From Suillus spraguei (Eukaryota; Basidiomycota; Agaricomycetes; Boletales; Suillaceae), in assembly GCA_016800925.1 (NCBI GenBank), contig JABCPU010001003.1, positions 1-18,828 on the forward strand: 18,828 nucleotides of DNA. Reading direction: 5' to 3'. This document shows positions 1-8,630 of the stretch, piece after piece. The notes beneath the pieces were generated by a model. The model saw only the letters and a program-made list of their open reading frames with translations, was not told the DNA's origin and searched no databases. The number at the start of each line of letters is the position of its first letter. The stretch's first letter is position 1. The position numbers were made by a program, and so were the translations under genes.

Positions 1-747
1 TCAGGACAATTGTGGATGCGGTGTCCTGTCTTTCTGCATCCGAAGCATTGTCCTTTTTCATGCATTCGGATCTCTCCATATCGGAGATTCGATCTACGAC
101 CATTGCGTTGGAATCACGGTTCGGAATATACCGTGCATTCCATAATTCTTCTTCTTCTGTTGTGGGACATGACGCGTCCTCATGGCGTTAAGCCGATGAT
201 GGGCGTTGTCAATAGCAACGCATTGCAACACAACATCTCTGAATACTTCGGAGACATCTCCCGTATTGAAAAGCTTTGTGAGGATACCCCAATTAAGACC
301 GTCTTGGAAGAACTGGATCTTCGTCGCGTTGTCAGTAACCTGAGCCTTGGCTGCAAGTGCCTCAAAGTCGGCGACGTAGGTGTGGAGATCTCCAGTTCCT
401 TGTTTGAGATCTCTGAGGCGCGTAAGCGCGGTCATTCTGGTATCCACTGGTTGGAATGCTTCGTTGAAGCTCTTCATAAAATCCACCATCGTCCCATAAC
501 CAACTTTTTGTCCCGAAGTGTCGGTAGATTGGGCATGTTCAAGGAATTGTTCCTTCCATGATTTGGCATTCTTTTCGGTCATGAAAGATGTTATGTAGAT
601 GATCTTCTGCTTGTCGGTGGTGTAAAGCTTTTCATTGATGTCAAAGTGCAAATTGCACGACTGGATAAACTCGCGAGAGTTATCGCGATCTCCATCAAAT
701 CCAATCGGTTGACCGATCTTGTATTCGAATTCTTTGGTCGACGACAT
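1..747 (-). pseudogene. gag: Gag of element A with CCHC zinc knuckle, one frameshift, truncated by window edge
   Basis: This is the structural capsid-type protein of a Ty3/gypsy element, which packages the RNA into cytoplasmic particles. The start is the ATG at 745-747 (MSSTKEFEYKIG), matching the start of the element B gag. The retrotransposon-gag core follows, with the segments SWKEQFLEHAQ and LRDLKQGTGDLHTYVADFEAL. The long frame ends at 94. The protein continues in another frame: near 138-141 one A appears to be missing relative to element B. Beyond it lie VVDRISD and a zinc knuckle, CFGCRKTGHRIHNC (CX2CX4HX4C), at about 1-60. The zinc knuckle normally binds the element RNA. Apart from the one-base loss this copy is cleaner than element B: it lacks B's early frameshift and B's internal TGA. 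Confidence 0.88.
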
Positions 748-945
748 GGTTGATGTTTCTTCTGATGAGTTATACTTTCTCGGTTCCTACACGCGCTGTC
801 TTGCTGTCCGTTAGGGCTTTCTTCTGTCAGAGGGCTTCTCTTGACAATCTGCTCAGCGTACGCGTACGCTAGTCTACTGATCTAGGCGATCAGGGTTCAG
901 GGTCGAAGACTGGATAGTCGACGAGCAAAATGGACTTTAATCTTT
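748..945 (-). other. Leader of element A between 5' LTR and gag
   Basis: This is non-coding. The end next to the LTR reads AAAAGATTAAAGTCC on the minus strand and is shared with element B, so it belongs to the element. I could not match it to a tRNA 3' end with confidence, so no primer-binding site is called. It contains a perfect 16-bp palindrome at 855-870 (AGCGTACGCGTACGCT) that element B has lost in a ~70-bp deletion. Confidence 0.7.
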
Positions 946-1420
946 TGTTACGAACTGGGGTAGCGTCACCAGCGACAGTGAAAAGACACAGACGGTCTGC
1001 TGGGAGTTCTTACAATGTTCAAAAGAGAACAAGGTGAAAGTACAAGGAACGTATTCCGAGTATGATCAAGGGTTCAGCCTCAATGACAAGTCAAAGAGGT
1101 ATCCGCGAGAATAGAGGCTAAGGCTAAGGAGTGCTTAGACTTAGAGACGATTCAAGACGACTTAGGTTGGAGACCTAAGCGAAGGAGATTCCAGGTAAAA
1201 CCCAGTAAGATTAAAGTACCGAATCTACTACAAGTACACTGTGCTTAAATAGGCCAATATGTGCGCACAGACCAAGAGAAGTGTGAGAGCGTAAGTGCGT
1301 ATCCAAAGAAGGAAGGCAGCTATAGTACTGATGCATTGAGCATATGAGTCAGAGTCATGTTATGTAATATACACGGTAAATGAAGTAAGAAAATGAATAG
1401 GGGCACGTACGATTGTAACA
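946..1420 (-). repeat. LTR 1, 5' LTR of element A (475 bp)
   Basis: It is bounded by TGTTAC and GTAACA (TG...CA ends) and is homologous along its full length to the repeats at 1548-2021, 9367-9840 and 16053-16525. On the minus strand it is directly followed by the shared leader and then gag, so it is the 5' LTR. It carries the family TATTTAAG TATA-like box and the ACTTAGG stem-loop (one arm base changed). It has small indels relative to the other copies, so it is the most diverged of the four by eye. Confidence 0.92.
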
Positions 1421-1547
1421 GCAGACATGTAATAAGACTGCACTTCAGTTTACAAAACATAACGTACTGGCGAGACTGGATGGACATTGGACGGACAGTG
1501 AATCTTGCTTGAGGATGCCACATGGGTTCGTGGAGATTGCCAAAGAT
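1421..1547 (+). other. Coding-like remnant of the sequence into which element B inserted
   Basis: This 127-bp spacer between the two gypsy LTRs has one plus-strand frame open throughout, with residues such as LARLDGHWTDSE and MPHGFVEIAKD. It ends in AAGAT, one half of element B's target duplication. After the inversion is undone and element B removed, the frame continues directly into the minus-strand reading of 9361 downward (HRFTAKLPQYSR) before a stop. I do not recognise the protein. It may be an upstream part of the Helitron protein or a separate gene. The right edge at the LTR is certain; the identity is not. Confidence 0.5.
1543..1547 (+). repeat. Target-site duplication of element B, left copy (AAGAT)
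   Basis: These 5 bp directly precede the 5' LTR of element B. The same 5 bp, inverted (ATCTT), directly adjoin the outer edge of the LTR at 9367. Five bp is the usual duplication length for Ty3/gypsy integrases. The inverted arrangement is explained by the later inversion. Confidence 0.85.
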
Positions 1548-1718
1548 TGTTACAGTCGTACGTGCCCCTATTCATTTTCTCTTTGTCTCCTTTACTTGTA
1601 TATTACATAATGTGACTCTGACTCATATGCTCAACGCATCTGTACTATAGTTGCCTTCCTTCTTTGGATACGCACTTACGTTCTCACGTCTCTCTTGGTC
1701 TGTGCGCACATATTGACC

Positions 1719-1726
1719 TATTTAAG
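1719..1726 (+). promoter_or_regulatory. TATA-like box in the LTR (TATTTAAG)
   Basis: The sequence CCTATTTAAGC is present in all four LTR copies (as GCTTAAATAGG in the reversed ones) despite CpG decay around it. This suits the core promoter at the end of U3. The transcription start was not determined. Confidence 0.45.
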
Positions 1727-1788
1727 CACGTTGTATTACGCTTGATACTTTACTTTAATCTTACTGGGTTTTACCTGGAATATCCTTC

Positions 1789-1809
1789 ACTTAGGTCTCC
1801 AACCTAAGT
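1789..1809 (+). repeat. Stem-loop inside the LTR
   Basis: ACTTAGGT and ACCTAAGT form a perfect 8-bp stem around a 5-nt loop. The same hairpin is recognisable in the other three LTRs, with one arm base changed in some. It lies downstream of the TATA-like box and could therefore be transcribed, perhaps in R or U5. The function is unknown. Confidence 0.5.
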
Positions 1810-2021
1810 CGTCTAGAATCGTCTCCAAGTCTAAGCACTCCTTAGCCTTAGTCTCTGTTCTTGTAGAACCTCTTAGACTTGTCTTTGAGGCTGAACCCTT
1901 GATCGTACTCGGAACGCGTTCCTTGTATTTCCCCTTGTCCTCTTCTGGACATTGTAGAACTTCCCAGCAGACTGTCAGTGTCTTTTTACTGTCGCTGGTA
2001 ATGCCACCCCAGTTTGTAACA

Positions 2022-2150
2022 AAAGATTAAAGTCCACGCGATCGTCGACTACCCAGTCTTCGACCCTGAACCCTGATAAAAGCCCTAATGGACAGCGAGA
2101 TAGCGCGTGTAGGCACCGAGAAAGTATAACTCACCAAACGAATCATTATC
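2022..2150 (+). other. Leader of element B
   Basis: This is the non-coding stretch between 5' LTR and gag. It begins AAAAGATTAAAGTCC as in element A and ends shortly before the gag ATG. Relative to A it lacks about 70 bp between the CCCTGAT and AAGCCCTAA segments. No clear tRNA-complementary primer-binding site was recognised. Confidence 0.65.
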
Positions 2151-2988
2151 ATGACGACCACCAAAGAATTTGAATACAAAATTGGTCTTCCAACCAGTTT
2201 TGATGGGGATTGCGACAATTCTTGCGAATTCATCCAATCATGCAATCTGTGCTTTGATATCAACGAAAAGCTTTACACCACCGATAAACAGAAAATCATT
2301 TTCATTACATCCTTCATGACCGAGAAAAAACACCAAATCTTGGAAGGAACAATTCCTCGATCATGCTCAGTCAACCGACACCTCTGGACAAAAAGTTGGT
2401 TACAGGACATTGCAGCATTTTATGAAAAGCTTTAAAGAAGCCTTCGACCCAGTGGATACCAAAGGAACCGCGCTAACAAAACTCAGGGACCTCAAACAAG
2501 GAAGTGGTGATCTCCATACCTACATTGCCGACTTTGAGGCCCTTGCGGCCAAGGCCCGTATCACTGACGATGCAACCAAGATTCAATTCTTCCAGGATGG
2601 CCTAAACATGGGAATCCTTACCAAGCTTTTCGCACCAGGAGATGTCTCAGAAGTATTCCACGAGGTTGTACTGCAATGTGTTTCCATTGACAACTCCCAC
2701 CATCGTCTTCAAGCAATATGAACACGTCATGTTCCACAACAGAAGAAGAAGAACTATGGAAACGCGCATTACATACCTAATCGCGACTCCAACACAATGG
2801 TCATAGATCGAATCTCCGACATAGAAAGATCCGAATGCATGAAGAAGGGACAATGCTTCGGATGTAAGAAGACAGGACATCGTATCCATAATTGTCCTGA
2901 GAGAAAGAAGAAAACACCACTCCGACAAGCCAAAGTCAAGGACGAAGAAGATGAAGAAACTGTCAGGAGGATTGTAGAGGATTTTTGA
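2151..2988 (+). pseudogene. gag: Gag of element B, degraded (one frameshift, one nonsense codon)
   Basis: This is the capsid/nucleocapsid protein of the retrotransposon, about 280 residues if read through. It starts at the ATG at 2151 (MTTTKEFEYKIG), the homologue of the element A start. An extra A in the A-run near 2322-2327 shifts the frame; the true sequence resumes as TKSWKEQF and later FMKSFKEAFDPVDT, LRDLKQGSGDLHTY and ADFEALAAKA. A TGA at 2719-2721 then interrupts it at a site where element A has arginine. Past that stop the same frame runs through VIDRISDIE to a zinc knuckle, CFGCKKTGHRIHNC, near 2854-2895, and ends at TGA 2986-2988. Pol overlaps its end in the -1 frame. Confidence 0.88.
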
Positions 2989-4787
2989 ATTGGAGAAACA
3001 AAGACTTGACATATGTTTCTCCCAATGTATTACTAAGACTTGTACGTGCTGTAGGTGAAAGAAAAGAACTTCATGTCCCTATCACCCTCCACTTGTGTAC
3101 TCGCTTAAAATCCATCGACACTACTGCTGTCATTGACTCTGGTGCAGCAGGAACATTTATTTCTGAAGAATTCGTGAAACTCCATCAGATCACATGGCGA
3201 AAACTCAAAACACCATTTCAAGTTACTACAGCAGATGGAACTCTTATCAAAGGAGGACCAATCACGCACTACTGTCTCCTAGTGGTCAAAATCGACGAAC
3301 GAACCATGTATGGAAAATTCAATATCACTAAACTAGGAAGAAGAGATCAAATCCTTTTGGGAATTCCCTGGTTACGCACAATAAACCCAAGTATAGATTG
3401 GGCCACTCAAACACTTGTCCTCCCTCGAACGACAAAATCAAATGAAATTGATATTGACGTAGATACCGATCGGAAGAAGAATGGGCTACCCCCGGCCTTC
3501 CACTGCCATACCAAGAAATGGCAGCATTCACAACTTCCAAGATCCCTCAGCATCTCTCCTATTCCTATTCCTAAAGATCCTGAACTGGAAGTACGAATGC
3601 CGCGTACTACAGACCCCACTCCCCGTGTACAACTACCGAGAGTGGTATCACCGATTCCCCGTGCAGAAAAGCGCAAGAATGAATCCGAGCCCGAATACCG
3701 GACTGGACCAGAACCTATTGAGCAACGGCCAATAGAAGAACAAAAGTATGGGAAAAGAAAAGCGGAAGAAGACATTCCTGGACGAGATACAAATGTACCA
3801 AAACTATCCAAGTTCTATGTCCCTCTGAAAACCCTTCAACATACCCCCTCAGCTTCAATTGAAGAAGTCCCCGACGAAGAAGAACCCGTGCCCTCGTCGA
3901 TCCCAACTAAGGATGATGAACAATTCAACACTATGCAAGATGTCTGGCACACACCAGAAGTACAAGAAATTTCCTCTTACAAGCTTGGAGATGGAGAATT
4001 CCTTGTGGAATATGATATGGATGGGGTTAGTATGAGAATCATCGAAGAAGTATCCATGGATATGCCCCTCACACGTGATGGTACTTCCCGACTCGAACAA
4101 CTTCCCAACTACTCCACAATATCCCTTCCTCCTCCAAAATACAGTAATAAAGCTCAGGAATTTGCGACAGACAAGAAGGAGAAGAAAAAGAAATCTTTCA
4201 AAGAATTGGTCACGGACTATTTGCATGACTTTGCAGATGTCTTTGCTAAAGACGGACTAAACAAATTACCTCCTGAACGCCCTGGTATTGATCATCGGAT
4301 CAATACTAAACCCGGTTTTATTCCTTGCACGTCTAAGGTTTACCCACTATCAGAAAAAGAACGCACTGCCGTCAAAACGTTTATTGATGAAAACGTTGTG
4401 AAAGGATTCATCTCAGAATCGAAATCACCCCAAGCTAGTGGTTTCTTCTTTGTGGGAAAGAAGAGTGGAGAATTGCGCCCCTGTCAAGATTATCATTACA
4501 TCAACAATTGGACAGTCAAGAATGCTTACCCACTCCCACTTCCTATTTCCCTTGTCGCACGCCTTCACAATGCACAGTTCTTTACAAAAATGGATATTCG
4601 GTCTGGTTATAATAATATTTGCATCCACCCCGACAATCGCTAGAAAGCAGCTTTTACTACGGAATTTGGCCTCTTCGAACCGAACATCATGTTCTTTGGT
4701 CTTTGCAATTCCCCAGCAACTTTCCAAGCATACATGAATCGTACCTTCCAGCAAGAAATCAATGAAGGATGGATGGTTATATACATG
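2985..4787 (+). pseudogene. pol: Pol of element B, 5' half: aspartic protease and reverse transcriptase up to YM of YMDD
   Basis: This is the retroelement polyprotein. The frame opens at 2955 and overlaps the gag end by about 30 bp in the -1 frame, so fusion would need a -1 ribosomal shift, unless a base was lost. The protease has its DSGA catalytic motif at about 3135 (AVIDSGAAGTFIS). A long, poorly conserved proline- and charge-rich linker follows. RT begins near 4190 with LPPERPGIDHRI, followed by the conserved TKMDIRSGYNNI block and GLCNSPATFQ. A TAG at 4641-4643 replaces what is normally tryptophan before KAAF. Coding resumes in the same frame to WMVIYM at 4787, where the inversion cuts it. 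The next residues, DDILIFS, are found on the minus strand at 13696. Confidence 0.92.
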
Positions 4788-5083
4788 CCTGACAAGCTTC
4801 AACAGCACTCTCATGCTCACCAAGGAGCCGAATTGATGTATTCAAATGAGCCAGTGCAAAAGTAGACCAAGCTTTGATATCTGATGAGTGTGGAATTGAC
4901 ATTCAAAGAATGTGAGGCACCAATTCTCTGTAACCATCACTGCGCTCTTTGTTTGTGTGCTCTACCAGCTCATGAGTCTCTGATGAAGGATGACCATTCT
5001 TTAAGGGGTGTCTTCTGTAAATGCCAAGGTGAGTCGCATGTGTATTTTTGTTCTTTGCACTCTTGCTTATCCTCTCAATCCGA
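4788..5083 (-). pseudogene. Helitron Rep-helicase protein, middle fragment between Rep and helicase domains
   Basis: On the minus strand this continues the Rep part (7000-8630) once the inserted repeat pair is removed: CQCVR joins IERISKSAKNK in frame through the CCGA duplication. It reads YRRHPLKNGHPSSETHELVEH, then a TGA at about 4911-4913, then MSIPHSSDIKAWSTFALAH up to the inversion breakpoint (EACQA). The pattern HPL..GHP...THELV and ELVP...MSIP matches the linker of basidiomycete Helitron proteins as I know it. The rest of the protein begins at 13697 on the plus strand. Confidence 0.8.
5080..5083 (+). repeat. Target-site duplication CCGA of the outer repeat, left copy
   Basis: CCGA precedes TGTAAT at 5084 and recurs at 7000-7003 directly after the other end. 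Collapsing the two copies restores the Helitron reading frame, which supports both the boundary and the 4-bp length. Confidence 0.75.
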
Positions 5084-6999
5084 TGTAATGAACATATTGG
5101 CGCTGGGCTTAAAACCCTATCTTTTGACACTCATCTCACATCTATAGGAGTTACCACTTGTCCATGGCCGTCTTACCCCTTTAGCATTACCGGCAGCATC
5201 CCATGCTTACTGCACACCATACCGACTACCGCACCTCATTCCACATACTGATGTCCCTCCATGTCCTTGCCACGTCCGCATAGATCCATTTGGTGCGTCA
5301 TTTGTTTTATGTTTGTTATCACTGATTCCACGGCAAGTCTTATTACATGTTGCCTTGTGCCGCAGTGCCTCGCACTATGTTTACATATGCATATGCATAT
5401 GGCGGTTACTACACTCGAGTGCTACTGATCTCACCTAGAGTATTCTGAGTACATACAATTTAGGATATAAGCACCGTGTACCCGCATGATACAGTACCTG
5501 ATTTTACACCATTGCACATACTATAGGTCAGGATTATTGTCTAGCTCTGGATCCACCCAGTAGTAGACGTAGTCTTTAAAGTTCCTTATCGCTTGTTAAT
5601 TTATCATGCTCATTCTCCATTACCGCTGGACTTTTGATTGTTATTTTGACTGAACTTCTCACGCACCGCTACTTTACCGCTGAAAGTACTGTGGTCTTCC
5701 TTACTGTTTCTTTGCACCGCTCGCAACCTTACTGCTACTGCTGATATCACTGCTTGTCATCGCTTGCTCGACGCAACTGTTACTGACTGTATCTCGACCA
5801 CAGTGTAAAGATTCAACCTAGCTTGGGCTGTAGATAAACCACTGCCTAAACTAGTATGTTAGTCTTGCGCTCCGTCTAGTCTGCTTCACTTGTAGGAACA
5901 AGAGCGTTCGACCCTAAAGGGGGATGCCTAATTAATATGGTCAAGTTTGAGTCTAACTTATATGCAAAACAAGCGTTTGAGTCAGCGGTAAGTTGCTGCG
6001 GTCAGCGATGATACTGCCGGAACTAGCATTGTGCGTTGCAGTGCTACTGTCATCAAGATAAAGTCAGTAACAGTTGCATCTAGCGAGCGATGTCAAGCGG
6101 TGGTCTCAGCGGTAGCGGTAAGGTTGCAAGCGGTGCAAAGAAACAGTAAAGAAGTCTGCGGTACTTTCAGCGGTAAAGTAGCGGAGCGTGAGAAGTTCAG
6201 TCAAAAGTAACAATCAAAAGTCCAGCGGTATGCCGGCGGTAACGGCGAACGAGCGTGATGTATTAACGAGTGATAAGGGAACTTTAAAGACTATGTCCAC
6301 TACTGGGTTGATCCAGAGCTAGACAATAATCCTGACCTATAGTACATGCAATGGTGTAAAATCAGGTACTTTATCGTGTGGAGTACACTTTGCTTATATC
6401 CTAATTCATATATACTCGGAATACTCTAGGCGAGATCAGTAGCACTGGAGTGTAGTAACCGCCATAAGTAAACATAGCGCAAGGCAACATGTAATAACGC
6501 TTGCCGTGGAATCAGTGATAAGGAACAGAAAACAAACTACACACCAAATGGAGCTATGCGGATGCAGCAAGGACATGGAAGGACATCGGTTCATGGAACG
6601 TGGTGCGGCAGTCAGTACAGTGTGTGGTAAGCGTGGGATGCCGCCGGTACTGCTAAAGGGGTAAGAAGGCCATGGACTAGTGGTAACTCCTGTAGACGTG
6701 AGATGAGTGTTAAAATATGGGGTTTTAATCCCAGCGCCAATATGTTCGTTACAACGGTAGTACCGCTACATATGATGCTAGTTCCGGCAGCATCATCGTT
6801 GACCGTGGCAACTTACCGCTGACCACAACACTTCATTCACACATAAGTTTGACTTGAACTTGACCATACTAATAGGCATCCCCCTTTAGGGTCGAATGCT
6901 CTTGTTTTTACAAGTGAAGCAGACTAGACGGAGCACAAGACTCACATACTAACTTAGGAGGTAGTTTATCTACAGCCCAGGTTAGGTTGTATCTATACA
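5084..6999 (+). repeat. Outer copy of a ~960-bp LTR-like repeat, split by a reversed copy of itself
   Basis: The outer copy consists of 5084-5803 and 6754-6999. It begins TGTAATGAACATATTGG and ends TATCTATACA, so it has TG...CA ends, and CCGA duplications flank it. It sits inside the Helitron gene. No protein of any length is coded. The best reading is a solo LTR, but a non-autonomous DNA transposon with short TGTAA/TTACA inverted ends is possible. A short ATATGC expansion near 5383-5402 is present here and absent from the inner copy. Many CCGC motifs of the inner copy appear here as CTGC, again consistent with CpG decay. Confidence 0.78.
5804..6753 (-). repeat. Inner, reversed copy of the same ~950-bp repeat
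   Basis: Reversed, it runs TGTAACGAACATATTGG to GAATCTTTACA (950 bp) and aligns over its whole length with the outer copy. Flanking 4-mers are ACAG (5800-5803) and ACGG (6754-6757), an imperfect duplication differing by one transition. The insertion falls about 240 bp from the outer copy's right end. Together the two copies make a palindrome of about 1.9 kb. The plus strand is unusually rich in GCGGT(A) motifs at 5980-6240. Confidence 0.78.
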
Positions 7000-8630
7000 C
7001 CGAACACACTGGCAGAAGTCATAAAAACACATGTCTGACAAGGAATCAGCACAATGAATGTTGTGGTGGATTTGATTTGCCTCTATGAGATTGCCTTCCT
7101 TGTCAGTAGCAATGCGGAACAAGCTCCTGCTCATTATCCTCGTCAATCTCACCATTTTTCTGCTCAAATGATGGGTAATTATTTCTGATATATGCAAGTA
7201 GGATTGAAGATAACATTGGAACAGTCGTGTGTGAGGAGATACTATCATTAAAGCCTTGAATATACTGTGTGGCTTGTTGTGCATGAATTTGTTGTTGGCA
7301 ACCAAACTGAGATAAGCACTTGTGCAAAAGTGTTTTTGCACTGTCCGCAACACTGGTGGCAGACATTGATTTAGGAATGCGGGCAACAGCACATGAGAGG
7401 AGTGACAACACCTCCTACATCTTCAAGTCCATCTTTGTAATGTAGTCAGAGATGTAGAACATAGCAGCCTTTGCACCTTTGCCTGACAATATACACTTGA
7501 TATTGTGGTTGTGCCTGCAAAAGATAAGAATGTAAGGGTTAAAATGATTAACATTTCCATCCCAACACATAAGAACAACTGAGCTCGTTTCTGGGTCGAA
7601 GTAAGAGTTCTCTACTATCTCATGGGGGAAAAGAAAGCAGCAACTATCTTCATTTCCATACTTATGGCAAACAGCCCTGCATGTATGCCGCTGGAGCACT
7701 TTGCCACATCATTTGATTTCAGTCACAAAAGCAGCTTCCCAGCTCATCAAGATGTCTAAGGGTGCATCTGAGGACTTAGGGGGTTGGGGCGGCCATTGTA
7801 TGCGAGGCTCAGAATTCAAGTCTACTTCATCCTCTACATCCAGTAAATGATGGTGAATTGCATCTTCAAAAAATCTGGAAAATCTATCCTGATAGCTTGG
7901 GTCATTTCAAAGCCGTTTATGAAGCTCTGAAGGATTCACTCCAACTTCTAACCATATTAGAAAATGACCATGAAGAACTCCCCGCTCACTGAACTTGCTC
8001 GTCCCATAGGATGCCCAAACATGTCCTAGAATCCCACCATCTTTAACAGATTGACCACGATCAAAGTCCCATCTTAAAAGGTATTGAAAAAGACACCTGA
8101 AAGAAAACTCAAAGAAATCAGCAGTAGTAACAGGATCATGAGCAAGACGCATAGCACAAACATGACTTTGTGGCATGCGAGGTAAGCGTTCTGAAATATC
8201 AATGGAATAGTCCCCATACATAACTTGAAAGATAGGACTATGCGCTGGGTTTGGATTGAATGTGAAGAAAATGTGCGGCAGACCAAAATAACCATAGTAG
8301 TTTCATATCTCATTCCTCACAAAAATCTTTGAAGCTTGTGATCCAGGAATACAAGTAGACATGGTATTAACTTGACGCAAGAGTTTCAGTGCATTCCATT
8401 CATCTCAATGTCATCAATGTCAAGATTTGACAGCTTACACTCTTGTTTGAGTCGATTGGCAAGTCATTGGAGCACATCAGGAGAGACACTGGTCAAATTA
8501 TGAGCAATGGAGTCAAAGTTCGATTTTCTCACAGCAAAGTGGGTTTTCAAATGAGCTTGTCATCTCTGCAGCATATTCAACACTACAAAAATGAAGGATA
8601 TATGATATTGAAAGCAGTGATTTGATATAT
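7000..8630 (-). pseudogene. Helitron replication initiator (Rep, HUH nuclease) region, degraded
   Basis: This is the rolling-circle nuclease part of a Helitron transposase. On the minus strand it starts, already truncated, with HISFIFVVLNMLQR and QAHLKTHF. Then come NTMSTCIPGS and GLPHIFFTFNPNPAHSP, typical of the Helitron_like_N region, and the HUH metal-binding motif VLHGHFLIWLEV near 7945-7980. A Cys/His-rich stretch (CRAVCHKYGNEDSCC, FCRHNHNIKC) leads to the tyrosine motif FYISDYITKMD near 7425-7460, the usual catalytic pair. LLSCAVARIP and FYDFCQCVR close the fragment. At least five in-frame stops and two frameshifts (near 8385 and 7110) make it non-functional. The N-terminus is lost at the repeat starting at 8631. 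The reading continues at 5083. Confidence 0.9.

Larger units (their letters stand above)
1..1420 (-). mobile_element. Ty3/gypsy chromovirus-type LTR retrotransposon, copy A (5' end only)
   Basis: Read on the minus strand, this is an LTR, a ~198-bp leader and a gag gene that runs off the left edge of the window. The gag protein and LTR match those of element B (which starts at 1548) closely, so the two are copies of one family lying head to head. Only the 5' part is in view; pol and the other LTR would lie to the left. The 5 bp outside the LTR are GCAGA (1421-1425), which should recur beyond the missing 3' LTR if the copy is intact. Its leader is longer than that of element B because B has lost roughly 70 bp there. 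Confidence 0.9.
1548..2021 (+). repeat. LTR 2, 5' LTR of element B (474 bp)
   Basis: It starts TGTTACAG and ends GTAACA. It lies in the same orientation as the gag and pol that follow, and it is collinear with LTR 3 (reversed) without any indel I can see. The two differ at about two dozen positions, all transitions by eye and mostly at CpG-derived sites. Confidence 0.93.
1548..4787 (+). mobile_element. Ty3/gypsy element B, 5' half (LTR, gag, protease, RT up to the YMDD motif)
   Basis: This is the left half of a retrotransposon cut by an inversion. The order is LTR, 129-bp leader, gag, then pol with an aspartic protease and the first half of reverse transcriptase. Homology stops abruptly at 4785-4787 (the ATG of the YM pair), and the sequence turns into a minus-strand Helitron. 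The missing remainder begins at exactly the next codon on the minus strand at 13696. Together the two halves span ~7.57 kb with an LTR at each end. Confidence 0.92.

Noticed and set aside
94..561. Plus-strand open frames over the gag of element A (10-561) and over ORF3 (10192-10989, 11050-11238)
   Set aside because: These are antisense shadows of recognisable retrotransposon frames and have no motifs of their own.
2022..2040. A tRNA primer-binding site after the 5' LTR
   Set aside because: The sequence begins AAAAGATTAAAG rather than the usual TGG. I could not match it to a tRNA 3' end, and self-priming could not be shown.
5980..6240. A CRISPR array or tandem satellite
   Set aside because: The repeated unit is only 5-6 bp with irregular spacing, and there are no spacers of equal length.
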